Source: a bacterium UBP4_UBA6127 | Lineage (GTDB): Bacteria; UBP4; UBA4092 | Reading direction: 5' to 3' | Length of the DNA stretch: 64,000 nt | Assembly: GCA_002428325.1 (NCBI GenBank) | Contig: DIVR01000007.1 | Coordinates: 9,955 to 73,954 of the forward strand | Part shown: in pieces, positions 49,517 through 58,393 of the stretch | How positions within the stretch are numbered: the stretch's first letter is position 1 | Layout of the letters: each line of letters starts with the position of its first letter | Made by a program: the position numbers and the translations under genes | Notes under the pieces: generated by a model | What the model was told of the DNA's origin: nothing | Database searches by the model: none | What the model saw: only the letters and a program-made list of their open reading frames with translations

Positions 49517-50689
49517 ATGGATGAGTATTCTCAGCAATTCACCGAGTTACGCAAATTCCTGGCCCCAGAAATCATATACGGGCCCGGCGCCCACTTAAGA
49601 GTCGGACAGTATGCCGTAAACATGGGGATTCATCGGGTTTTTGTTGTTACCGATGAAGGAGTCATCAAGGCAGGATGGACTGGGCAGATCCTGCAGATTT
49701 TGGAAAAAATGGGTCTTTACTACAGCCTGTTTTCTAAATTAACTCCCAATCCTAAAGATTATGAAGTTATGTCCGGATGGGAACAGTATCATTCCGACCA
49801 ATGCAATGGGATAATCGTAGTAGGCGGGGGGAGTTCCATAGATTGCGCCAAAGGAGTCGGGATTATAGCCTCCCACCAAGGGTCTATCCTGGATTATGAA
49901 GGTATTGATACCTTAAAAACCCCATGTCCGCCTATGATTTGTATTCCTACAACTGCTGGCTCTTCAGCCGATGTGTCCCAGTTTGCCATTATTACTGATT
50001 CTCAAAACAGGCGGAAGATTGCCATTATCAGTAAAGCCCTAGTTCCTGATATTTCCCTGATATCCCCGGAAACAACCCTGACTTTAGATTCCCAGCAAAC
50101 GGCCCAGACAGGAATGGATGCCCTTTGCCATGCGATTGAAGCTCTGGTTTCGAATGCCAGTTCTCCCGTTACTGATTTATTTTCACTCAATGCCATCAGC
50201 CTAATTTCTAACCACTTGTCCAAAGCCGTTAATAATCTAAAAGATATCAAACATCGAGATCCTTTGATGTTGGCCAGTATGGAAGCTGGTTTTGCCTTCT
50301 CCAATGCCAGCTTGGGAGCAGTTCATGCTATGGCCCATGCTTTGGGTGGGTACAGTGATGCCAATCATGGAGAAAGCAATGCCCTGTTATTACCCCATGT
50401 CATCCGATTCAATTTCAAGTCTGCCACTGACCGTTACTTAAGGATTGGCAAGGCAATGGACCTTGATTTTGTCGGAAAGACCCAGGAGCAGGCGAGAGAT
50501 ATTCTCCTTAATCATTTAATCCAGTTAACCCAAGAATATGGATTGAACATGAAATTATCCAATCTAGGATATACCCTGAGCGATATTCCCCAATTAGCGC
50601 GAACAGCCATTAAAGACCCTTGCCTGTTAACCAATCCACGGCCCGTCAGCATTGGGGAACTGGAGGAACTCTATGCCGAAGCCCTCTGA
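49517..50689 (+). CDS. Iron-containing alcohol dehydrogenase (ErcA-like)
   Basis: The product is 390 residues from the ATG at 49517 (GGAGGG four bases upstream). Fe-ADH blocks are FLAPEIIYGPGA, VTDEGVIKAGW, VVGGGSSIDCAKGVGI (NAD-binding), CIPTTAGSSADVSQFAII, QTGMDALCHAIEAL (first metal ligands Asp and His), ASLGAVHAMAHALGGYSDANHGESNA (His ligands). It oxidises or reduces a primary alcohol/aldehyde. The close analogue ErcA in pseudomonads lies in the ethanol-oxidation regulatory cluster with sensor kinases, and here the gene overlaps a hybrid histidine kinase by 17 bases. A signalling-linked role is inferred from that pairing. Confidence 0.9.
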   Translation: MDEYSQQFTELRKFLAPEIIYGPGAHLRVGQYAVNMGIHRVFVVTDEGVIKAGWTGQILQILEKMGLYYSLFSKLTPNPKDYEVMSGWEQYHSDQCNGIIVVGGGSSIDCAKGVGIIASHQGSILDYEGIDTLKTPCPPMICIPTTAGSSADVSQFAIITDSQNRRKIAIISKALVPDISLISPETTLTLDSQQTAQTGMDALCHAIEALVSNASSPVTDLFSLNAISLISNHLSKAVNNLKDIKHRDPLMLASMEAGFAFSNASLGAVHAMAHALGGYSDANHGESNALLLPHVIRFNFKSATDRYLRIGKAMDLDFVGKTQEQARDILLNHLIQLTQEYGLNMKLSNLGYTLSDIPQLARTAIKDPCLLTNPRPVSIGELEELYAEAL

Positions 50690-52670
50690 CATTACTCCCC
50701 AGGAGAACAGTCTTCGTGAGAAATTACTGGGGCTGGGACCCTCCTCTGTCCATAAAAGCTATTTTTCAGAGTTGCAAAATAAGCTTCGGGATTTGGAATT
50801 CTCCGAAATAAAATATCGGACCATTGTGGAATCCTCCCCGGTCGGGATGTTGTTTTACCGGCTAGAACCTGAGAATCAGCTCATCTTGACGGGAGGAAAC
50901 TCATCTGCAGTCCGAATATTGAAACTAAAAATATCTTCCCTGATTGAGAAGACCCTGGAAGATTTGTTCCCCGGCATTGAAAAAACAGATATTCCGGCTA
51001 TCTTTCGGAAGGTTGCCCGGGATGGCATCAGTTGGCATGCTAAAGATTTTTATTATCAACATCCGGACCATTCGGCCCATTATGAGATTTACGCCTTCCA
51101 GCCGGAGCCTAAGGCTGTTGCTGTTTTTTTTACGGATATATCCGAACAGATCCACGTGGAGGAAGAACGTCAGCAGCTTTGGCAAGCGGTAGAGCAAACC
51201 ACCGATTCTATAATTATCCTGGATAAAGAAGGGATCATTCTCTATACGAATTCAGCCTTCTGCCAAATGACAGGATATTCGCATCAGGAATGCCGAGGCA
51301 AAGATTTCAACCAACTTCACCTGGCTTCCCAGAATCAGGAAACCTGCCAGGAGATTATGCAGGCGTTTCGTTCTGGAAATATCTGGCAGGGACAGGTATT
51401 CAACAAACGTAAAGACCAGTCTGCTTATATTGAAGCTATCACCCTGACCCCGGTCAGAAACCCTCAGGGCAAAATCCTCCAGTATATTGCCGTATCCAGG
51501 GATATCACCCTGCAGGTTAAAATGGAAGAAACTCTCCAGCAGCAGCAAAAACTGGAATCCATGGGAAGGCTGGCAGGAGGGATTGCCCATGATTTCAACA
51601 ATCTCCTGACTCCCATTCTGGGATATCTTGAACTGTTGATGGATGATTCTTCCCTCAGTCAGACTGCCAGAGAAAACTTAATGACTGTCCGGAAAGCCGC
51701 TGAAGGAGCTCAATCCCTTACTCGGGAATTACTGACTTTCAGCCGAAAACAAAAAGTCGAATTGAAATCCATGGATTTGAAAGTACTATTGGTTGATTTT
51801 AAAGAAATGCTGGAAAGGACTATCCGGGAAAATATTCAGATTTCGTTAAAAACCGGAGATGCCCCCCTTTTTATACAAGGAGATGATTCCCAAATTAAGC
51901 GGGTAATCTTGAATCTGGCTTTAAATGCTCAGGATGCCATGCCCCAAGGGGGAACATTATCCATAGAAACACGTCCAGTGGAATTGGACTCCCAATGGTG
52001 TGAAGCAACCCCTGGCAGCAAACCCGGACAATATATCCTCTTATCGATCGCTGATACGGGTAGCGGGATGAGTAAAGAAATCCTTGAACACCTGTATGAA
52101 CCCTTCTATTCTACCAAAGGAGACAGTGGAACAGGCCTGGGACTGTCGACAGTCTATGGAATTATTCAGCAGCATCAGGGATATATACAAGTACAAAGTG
52201 AACCGGCCCAAGGCACTATTTTTCAGTTATATTTTCCTCGAAGCCAAGCCAAGAGTTCTCCACCGGTAAGGACCACTCCTATTAAACAAATCATTAAAGG
52301 AACAGAAACTATCCTGGTGGTCGAAGATAATGAGATGGTCCGCAAACTGGCGTGTTCAATTCTCAAAAATCATGGATTTAAGACTCTTGAAGCCAAAGAT
52401 GGGATTGAATGCCTGGATTTATATGGGAAGAGTTCCAAGAAAATTGATTTGTTATTGACTGATGTGGTCATGCCTCATATGAATGGCAGGGAATTATACG
52501 AAAAGATACATGAGCTTCGGCCTGATATCAAAGTGCTATATATGTCCGGATATCCTGAAGATATTATTACTCCCCAAGGAGTGGTTCCTAAAGGATTACA
52601 ATTTCTCCAAAAGCCATTTACCTTCAATACCTTGCTGGAAAAAGCCAGAGAAGTCCTGGACCAGCTTTGA
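50673..52670 (+). CDS. PAS-PAS hybrid histidine kinase with receiver domain
   Basis: The product is 665 residues from the ATG at 50673 (GGAGG eight bases upstream); a TTG at 50652 is less likely. Domains in order: PAS 1 (~45-160), PAS 2 (~165-285, ILYTNSAFCQMTGYSHQECR), HisKA with the phospho-accepting His in GGIAHDFNNLLTPILGYLEL (~310), HATPase (VILNLALNAQDAMP, ADTGSGM, GTGLGLSTVYGII) and a receiver (VVEDNEMVRK, phospho-Asp in DLLLTDVVMPHMNGRELYEK, KPFT). There are no membrane segments, so the signal is cytosolic. The start lies inside the Fe-ADH gene, giving translational coupling. Confidence 0.93.
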   Translation: MPKPSDITPQENSLREKLLGLGPSSVHKSYFSELQNKLRDLEFSEIKYRTIVESSPVGMLFYRLEPENQLILTGGNSSAVRILKLKISSLIEKTLEDLFPGIEKTDIPAIFRKVARDGISWHAKDFYYQHPDHSAHYEIYAFQPEPKAVAVFFTDISEQIHVEEERQQLWQAVEQTTDSIIILDKEGIILYTNSAFCQMTGYSHQECRGKDFNQLHLASQNQETCQEIMQAFRSGNIWQGQVFNKRKDQSAYIEAITLTPVRNPQGKILQYIAVSRDITLQVKMEETLQQQQKLESMGRLAGGIAHDFNNLLTPILGYLELLMDDSSLSQTARENLMTVRKAAEGAQSLTRELLTFSRKQKVELKSMDLKVLLVDFKEMLERTIRENIQISLKTGDAPLFIQGDDSQIKRVILNLALNAQDAMPQGGTLSIETRPVELDSQWCEATPGSKPGQYILLSIADTGSGMSKEILEHLYEPFYSTKGDSGTGLGLSTVYGIIQQHQGYIQVQSEPAQGTIFQLYFPRSQAKSSPPVRTTPIKQIIKGTETILVVEDNEMVRKLACSILKNHGFKTLEAKDGIECLDLYGKSSKKIDLLLTDVVMPHMNGRELYEKIHELRPDIKVLYMSGYPEDIITPQGVVPKGLQFLQKPFTFNTLLEKAREVLDQL

Positions 52671-52771
52671 TCAGTCACACAATTGTAGATTTCTTTGAAT
52701 CCTTCTAAAATGATTGTACCCCTTGAAAGGGATATATTTTTGAAAATGCATCTAAGGAGTTCAGAAATCTC

Positions 52772-53827
52772 ATGACAATCCCATTTCCCAGTTATTTTGG
52801 TATGAACAGCCTGCCCTTGATATCCGGAGTAGAGAGCCGTTCGATTTCCCCTGAGAACCCCACCGGAGAGCGAGCTAACGGAGCCAAAGCAATCCCTGAT
52901 GAGAAAGCCGCCGCCTCCCGAATGGGTAAAGGTTGGAAAATTCGTCCTTATATTAATATGAAAAAGGGAGAAACAGCAGTCCTGGCTGACATTAAAGGAC
53001 CTGGACAGATCACTCATATCTGGCTGACTCTCACCGACAAAGTCTATCGGAATTTTATCCTTCGGTTCTATTGGGATGGGGAAGAAACTCCTTCTGTGGA
53101 ATGCCCGGTTGGAGATTTCTTCTGTAACGGACATGGACTTCGTTATAACGTCAATTCCATGATGGTTTGCGTGAATCCCACCGGAGGTTTTAATTGTTAT
53201 TGGCCAATGCCATTCCGTAAATCCTGTAAAATCACCATGGAGTCCCAGCATTTTGAAGATATCGACGGACTTTATTACCAGATTTCCTACACTCTGGGCC
53301 CGGTGGCGGAAGAAGCTGCCTATTTTCATACCCAATTCCGCCGTGCCATGACTACTCGTGAGAACCCTGATTATACTATCCTCGATGGCATCCAGGGAGA
53401 AGGCCATTATGTAGGAACTTTCCTAGCATGGACCCAGATGTCCAATGGTTGGTGGGGGGAAGGTGAAATCAAATTCTTTATGGATGGAGATACTGAATAT
53501 CCCACCATCTGCGGAACCGGTACTGAAGATTATTTTGGGGGAGCCTGGTGTTTCGGAGAAACCTACTCCACCCCATTTTTGGGATATCCCTTATGGCGAA
53601 AAGAACCTGGAGAAGTACCCCGGCATGCCAATTACCGCTGGCATGTAATGGACCCTATCCGATTCCGGCAGGATTTAAAGGTTACCATTCAAGCTTTAGG
53701 CTGGTATCCAGATATGAAGTTTCAACCTCTGACCGATGATATCTCTTCAGTAGCCTACTGGTACCAGAGAGAGCCTCATGCTTCTTACCCTGCATTACCG
53801 GATATGGTAGGTCGTTTCTCAAGATAA
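52772..53827 (+). CDS. Glycoside hydrolase family 172 protein (DUF2961)
   Basis: The 351-residue protein carries the DUF2961 blocks GPGQITHIWLT, LRFYWDGEETPSVECPVGDF, GEGHYVGTFLAWTQ, GEGEIKFFMDGDTEYPTICG, the diagnostic TGTEDYFGGAWCF and YRWHVMDPIRF. GH172 has been shown to act on fructan difructose anhydrides and on alpha-D-arabinofuranosides; the active-site acidic residues (Glu in EGEIKF and TEDYF) are present. No signal peptide is seen, so the protein looks cytosolic. AAGGAG is about 10 bases before the ATG. A strong terminator follows. With the GH127 gene at 55.5-57.4 kb, it suggests arabinose-rich glycan use. Confidence 0.9.
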   Translation: MTIPFPSYFGMNSLPLISGVESRSISPENPTGERANGAKAIPDEKAAASRMGKGWKIRPYINMKKGETAVLADIKGPGQITHIWLTLTDKVYRNFILRFYWDGEETPSVECPVGDFFCNGHGLRYNVNSMMVCVNPTGGFNCYWPMPFRKSCKITMESQHFEDIDGLYYQISYTLGPVAEEAAYFHTQFRRAMTTRENPDYTILDGIQGEGHYVGTFLAWTQMSNGWWGEGEIKFFMDGDTEYPTICGTGTEDYFGGAWCFGETYSTPFLGYPLWRKEPGEVPRHANYRWHVMDPIRFRQDLKVTIQALGWYPDMKFQPLTDDISSVAYWYQREPHASYPALPDMVGRFSR

Positions 53828-53840
53828 ATAGATTCTTACA

Positions 53841-53875
53841 AGCCGGTTCACTGTCTCCAGAGAACCGGCTTTTTG
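53841..53875 (+). terminator. Terminator after the GH172 gene
   Basis: AGCCGGTTC (53841-53849) and GAACCGGCT (53862-53870) followed by TTTTT-like tail. Confidence 0.88.
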
Positions 53876-53970
53876 ATTCACTTAACCGTCCCCTCCAAGT
53901 CCATAAAACTATGATATTATTAGAACCAGTATCCTTGGCTATTTGACTTTATTACTTGACTGGAGAACTT

Positions 53971-55434
53971 ATGAAAAGGAAAATCTTCCTATTTACTTTA
54001 GTAAGTATCTTATTCGTTTCGACAGGATGGACTATGACACTTAGCGATCTCTGGACTCAAATCTGGAACCTTGAAGAACAGGGCGAGTTTTCCAAAACCT
54101 CCCAAATCATTTCTAATTATCTCACCTCCCAGGAAGGGGAATCCCTGAATCTTTCCGATAAAGAATCACTGGAATATGAAATTGACAGGCTTTATCGGAT
54201 AGCCAGAGATTACCGGAAAACTCCGGATGAAGTTTATTCACAATTAACAGCAGATGTTAAAAATATGAGTCCTGAAGAATTCCAAAAACTCATCGATACC
54301 CGATACCTGGATTGGAAAATCATTGATGGAAATTTGAAGTTTTTTAATTCTTCCAAATCAAATTTGTTTATCCGGTATCCAGAATATGCCGCCCGTAAAA
54401 TAGTGCCGGCTGAACCCAGCCATGAACTGATTGCCTGGGATTTCTATCAGAAAGCTAAAGCTGCCGCCCAAAATACTGACAGCCCTTATGTCGTTCCTCA
54501 GAAGTATCGAATGAAGATGACCATCACCGTAAAACCCGATGGGGTGGAAGAGGGGAAAATCATCAAATGCTGGATGCCCTACCCTCGGGATCTGGCTTCC
54601 CAAAAAGATATCCAATTCATTTCCTCAGATCCTGAGGTCAAAATTCTGGCGCCAGGGGATGCCTGGATGCGAAGCGTTTATTTTGAGAAGCCTGCCCAAA
54701 AAGGTGAACCTACCGTATTTACCTTGAATTATGAATATACCGGCTACGGAAGATATTTACCGATTGACCCTGCCAAGGTAAAACCCTATAAAACCCAGTC
54801 CGCTGAATATAAGAAATGGACTCAGGAAAGGCCTCCTCATGTGGTCTTTGACCGAAAAGTCAAAGAACTTAGCAGGGAAATCATTGGCAAGGAAAAGAAT
54901 CCTTACCTGAAAGCCAGGAAAATATTCGACTGGATAGCTTATAACACCAAATACAGTTATGCCCATGAATATTCCACTATCCCCAATATCACTGATTTTG
55001 TCCTGACAAAGCGATATGGTGATTGCGGCCAACATGGCATGACCTTTATTACCTTATGCCGATATAATGGGATTCCGGCTCGATGGCAATCCGGATGGAG
55101 CCTCCGTCCGGGTGATGAGAATCTTCATGACTGGACTGAAATCTACCTGGAAGGGTATGGATGGGTTCCCTGTGACCCTGATATGGGGGTCTGGGTCACT
55201 TCTCAGAACACAGTCCTGACAGATGAACAGTCGAGACTCTTAAGGGAATACTATTGCGGCAACTTGGACCATTACCGACTGATAGCGAATAATGACCATT
55301 CTCAGCCTCTGATACCCCCCAAGAAATCTTTCCGTTCGGATACCGTGGATTTCCAGAGGGCAGAACTGGAATGTGAAGGTCAAAACCTCTATTTCGATAA
55401 ATTCGGTTATGACCTGGAAGTCACCCGGTTTTAA
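53971..55434 (+). CDS. Exported transglutaminase-like superfamily protein
   Basis: The product is 487 residues from the ATG at 53971 (GGAG six bases upstream). The signal peptide is KRKIFLFTLVSILFVSTGW. Residues ~30-110 are helical; a beta-rich middle domain (residues ~165-260, MTITVKPDGVEEGKI) is followed by the papain-like transglutaminase domain (~290-430): the catalytic Cys in RYGDCGQHGMTFI, the His in NLHDWTEIYLEGYGW and the Asp in DPDMGVW. Such bacterial proteins act as cysteine proteases, cross-linkers or peptidoglycan-related enzymes; no partner is encoded nearby. It is convergent with the GH127 gene. Confidence 0.88.
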   Translation: MKRKIFLFTLVSILFVSTGWTMTLSDLWTQIWNLEEQGEFSKTSQIISNYLTSQEGESLNLSDKESLEYEIDRLYRIARDYRKTPDEVYSQLTADVKNMSPEEFQKLIDTRYLDWKIIDGNLKFFNSSKSNLFIRYPEYAARKIVPAEPSHELIAWDFYQKAKAAAQNTDSPYVVPQKYRMKMTITVKPDGVEEGKIIKCWMPYPRDLASQKDIQFISSDPEVKILAPGDAWMRSVYFEKPAQKGEPTVFTLNYEYTGYGRYLPIDPAKVKPYKTQSAEYKKWTQERPPHVVFDRKVKELSREIIGKEKNPYLKARKIFDWIAYNTKYSYAHEYSTIPNITDFVLTKRYGDCGQHGMTFITLCRYNGIPARWQSGWSLRPGDENLHDWTEIYLEGYGWVPCDPDMGVWVTSQNTVLTDEQSRLLREYYCGNLDHYRLIANNDHSQPLIPPKKSFRSDTVDFQRAELECEGQNLYFDKFGYDLEVTRF

Positions 55435-55455
55435 ATTGATGGATGTTAATCAATC

Positions 55456-55563
55456 AAAACCATTAAAATGGTTTTTAAGAGAGAGTTGTGATTAATACCC
55501 CGGGCTTTAAGCCCGGGGTATTCAGGCCTAATGAGTTGTATTGAAACCATTTCAATGGTTTTC
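55456..55563. terminator. Triple hairpin between convergent genes: bidirectional terminators around a REP-like palindrome
   Basis: Three stems are present: AAAACCATT/AATGGTTTT (55456-55475), a strong AATACCCCGGGC/GCCCGGGGTATT with loop TTTAA (55494-55522), and AAACCATT/AATGGTTT (55544-55561). The outer two have near-identical arms; the central one has the look of an IS200/REP-type extragenic palindrome. The last overlaps the end of the GH127 gene. Confidence 0.8.
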
Positions 55564-57426
55564 TATGATTACAGGGAATGAAGTCAATCTTAATTGAGTT
55601 CCCCCAAAGGGTACCAGTTCGATAGTTACCACTGGTTCATTCGATTCCAAAGGAGACTCGGGTAAATCTCCTGCCGAGTTATGTTCTAATTTCCACTGAG
55701 GAAGTTTCTTTCCCTGGGCCAGTATCTTTACCGGTGTTTCTATAGAATCATAAGGCTGTGAGGGCATCCTTGATTCTATGGTTTTAAATGACTTTTCCGG
55801 TAATTCCTTATCTATTACCAATCCATAATTCCATTGGGTCACAGGTTTGATTTCCCAAGTCGGACAAGGTTCAGGTCCTTTCAGTTTCGACCAGGCTTCC
55901 CCTATCTTCAAAGCATAGACCAGGGGACCCCGTTCCACGGAGACAGACTCATGGTATCCCTTCACAGTCTTGATTTCCATGGGGAACCTGAGTTCCAGCT
56001 GGTCTCCATCTTTCCATTTATTCTGCAGGTTCCAATACCCCTTCTCAGGAGTATTTTCCATCTTCCTTCCATTGAGCCAAAGCCCTGGGTTCTGGCACCA
56101 TTGGGGAACCCTGAGTTTCAAAGGAAATGAGGTTTCTTTTTCCAGCATGAAACTGATTTGAACAGATTCTCTGAAGGGATAATGGGTTTGAACCTGTATT
56201 CCGATGGAGGTTCCATCTTTTAATTGAGTCTTGATTTCACAGGGAGCATAAGAGAGGGCTGCCAGCCCTCCTTCCTGAGTGGCCATCCAAAGTCTCATGG
56301 CATATTTCGGCCAACCCTGATGCAGGTTAGCAGTACAGCAGCCAAAATTAGGTTCCAGCCCCATCAGGTTGGAATCATCAAAATTAGTGGTCCATTCCCT
56401 TTTTGCCAGGGTCATCAGGACCCCATTAGGCTGCTGGTCATAACAATGTCCCCACAGGTCGGGAGTCATGGAGGCAGGCAGGGCATTAAAAGCCAGCTTC
56501 TCCCATCGGTCGACCCACTGGGCTTCTCCAAAAAGACTCATGATCCTGCCCATAGAATTCATTAACTCCACCACAGCGCAAGTTTCAGTTCCCTGAGTGG
56601 GATTATTCCCTGCCAGGCATTCATCCCCTGAGAAGATTCCGGTAGGCATCCCATGATATTTCATGACATTCTGCCAACCCACTGAAAGGGATTCATGGGT
56701 ATCCGGGTTTTGAGTCAGGCAATATCGGTAAGCCGGCTCAGCAAATCCCATGGCCACATTCACCACATGATTGGGATATTTCCAGCTATCAGCTTTTTCC
56801 TTAAAAGGCATTTCCTGGAAAAATCCTGCCCAGTCAAAGGAATCTTTCAGAATATTCTTCCCTAATTCCAATAAGTAATCTTCCCGGGTCAGGTTATATA
56901 ACCAATGGAGATTTGCCAGTTCCTCACCCGTCCGATACCATGCCCATTGATTGGTTTCTTCCAGTTTCAGGGAATGGGATTTCATCCAGTCTTGCAGGTA
57001 GAGATAATATTTTTTAAGAAACTCTGGGACCCTGGGGTCTCCTGTCCCCTGATACCAGAGAATCAGAGCCTTATTCATGACCATTCGGGGCCAGGGATCC
57101 TGGAGTTTGGCAGGCCCATAATTCCCATCATCCCGCTGGCTTTGAAGGGCCCAGTCCACCCATCGGCGGGCTTTGGCAATTAAAAAGTCATCTTTCAATA
57201 AGAAAGCCAGGGGTATTAATCCATCACAATAATAGGGGCCTCTTTCCCAAGATTCACCGGTTCCTCCCAGCCAGCCGCTGTTCTCCCCTAAATCTTCCCA
57301 GAAATCTCCAATATGCCCGGTTATCCCAATCCCCTGCAACCATAATTGCCGCCTCAGCCAACCCTGAGGCTGGATATGCCCTAAAGGTAACTCTTTATAT
57401 ACATCTTCGATATATGCTGTATCCAT
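55552..57426 (-). CDS. GH127-type beta-L-arabinofuranosidase (DUF1680)
   Basis: The 624-residue protein has an N-terminal (alpha/alpha)6 barrel, starting GHIQPQGWLRRQLWLQGIGI and including GESWERGPYYCDGLIPLAFL. The Cys-rich catalytic region follows: CLAGNNPTQGTETCAVVELM, then NFGCCTANLHQGWPKYAMRL, where Cys residues coordinate Zn and one acts as nucleophile in characterised GH127. A C-terminal beta-domain (LRVPQWCQNPGLWLNGR) completes it. Enzymes of this family cleave beta-L-arabinofuranosyl linkages of plant glycoproteins and pectins. No signal peptide, so oligosaccharides are probably imported first. It converges with the transglutaminase-like gene. Confidence 0.9.
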   Translation of the reverse strand: MDTAYIEDVYKELPLGHIQPQGWLRRQLWLQGIGITGHIGDFWEDLGENSGWLGGTGESWERGPYYCDGLIPLAFLLKDDFLIAKARRWVDWALQSQRDDGNYGPAKLQDPWPRMVMNKALILWYQGTGDPRVPEFLKKYYLYLQDWMKSHSLKLEETNQWAWYRTGEELANLHWLYNLTREDYLLELGKNILKDSFDWAGFFQEMPFKEKADSWKYPNHVVNVAMGFAEPAYRYCLTQNPDTHESLSVGWQNVMKYHGMPTGIFSGDECLAGNNPTQGTETCAVVELMNSMGRIMSLFGEAQWVDRWEKLAFNALPASMTPDLWGHCYDQQPNGVLMTLAKREWTTNFDDSNLMGLEPNFGCCTANLHQGWPKYAMRLWMATQEGGLAALSYAPCEIKTQLKDGTSIGIQVQTHYPFRESVQISFMLEKETSFPLKLRVPQWCQNPGLWLNGRKMENTPEKGYWNLQNKWKDGDQLELRFPMEIKTVKGYHESVSVERGPLVYALKIGEAWSKLKGPEPCPTWEIKPVTQWNYGLVIDKELPEKSFKTIESRMPSQPYDSIETPVKILAQGKKLPQWKLEHNSAGDLPESPLESNEPVVTIELVPFGGTQLRLTSFPVIIENH

Positions 57427-57613
57427 TAAAGTATCCTTCTCCTACTGACTGATCTCACTGGAGTTTTGCTTCACTCCTCATTAAAATCAATCTATCATGA
57501 TTGAACTACCCCTCAAAACGCAAGAGGGGTCATCAGGTTATATTAAAATTACCTTGGCTAGACAGAACTGACTCTCTCACAGTACAATCTGAACCATGGA
57601 GGATTCATAGTCC

Positions 57614-58366
57614 ATGGAGAATCAAGAGCCTTCGCTCAAAATGCCTCAGGGATATTCACTAGCAATGGTTTCTTTCATACTGGGATTGATTGGGTTGCTG
57701 ACCTTAGTTTTCTGCGTGGGGATAGTGTTTGGGATTGCCTCCTTGATCCTGGGATATCTTTCCTTAAGGCAATACCGGCAATCGGGAAATAAAACCGGCA
57801 GAAACTTTGCGCTGGCAGGGATTATTCTGGGGATTATCTGTATTATCCTTTTTGGATTGCTCACCGCCGGCTTTTTCTATCTCCGATTTCTCCATTCTCC
57901 CAATGATTCTATCATATCGAAATTTTCCAGGGTAAGAAATGACCATCGAAGTATAGCTATTGCCCTGGAGGCCTATTATGTAGAAAACAATTACTACCCC
58001 CAGCCTGATTTTGATGAAGAAGGCCGGCCGGTTACTCCCAGGATACTGACCACTCCTTTGGCCTATCTGAATAGTCTGGCAAAAGACCCTTTTAAAAACC
58101 AGGGAAAAGGCCTCTATGAATATGGGGGAGGAGACCTGAAAGGGGCTGACCCTCATACCGGCTGGTTCAAAGATGGATGGATTGTCACCAGCTATGGGCC
58201 GGATAATACCCCCGGCAATGCCCTTTACCCTGATGGAAAGGAAATTGACCCTTTCCAGGCCTGGTCGGATAAATTACTGGGTCATAAACTGGAATCATCT
58301 TCCCTGACTTATGACCCCACTAATGGACTGAAAAGCGCAGGGGATATCTGGAGAAGAGGTCCCTGA
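57614..58366 (+). CDS. Membrane protein with DUF4190-like region and a GspG-like periplasmic domain
   Basis: The 250-residue product has two hydrophobic segments (~14-42 and ~63-92, GYSLAMVSFILGLIGLLTLV and FALAGIILGIICIILFGLLT) in the DUF4190 style. From ~residue 100 a domain shares features with type II pseudopilin GspG C-domains: VRNDHRSIAIALEAYYVENN, YYPQPDF, LTTPLAYLNSLAKDPF, SYGPDNTPGN and SLTYDPTNGLKSAGDIWRRG. The prepilin cleavage site is absent because the usual hydrophobic N-helix is replaced. GGAGGA precedes the ATG. The next gene has two copies of the same domain, so they are paralogous and probably co-transcribed (27 bases apart). Function unknown. Confidence 0.8.
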   Translation: MENQEPSLKMPQGYSLAMVSFILGLIGLLTLVFCVGIVFGIASLILGYLSLRQYRQSGNKTGRNFALAGIILGIICIILFGLLTAGFFYLRFLHSPNDSIISKFSRVRNDHRSIAIALEAYYVENNYYPQPDFDEEGRPVTPRILTTPLAYLNSLAKDPFKNQGKGLYEYGGGDLKGADPHTGWFKDGWIVTSYGPDNTPGNALYPDGKEIDPFQAWSDKLLGHKLESSSLTYDPTNGLKSAGDIWRRGP

Positions 58367-58393
58367 GATTCTCCATAAAAGGAGTATTGAGCC

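Noticed and set aside
52475..53407. 310-codon minus-strand open frame
   Set aside because: Antisense to the histidine kinase end and the GH172 gene, with no known motif.
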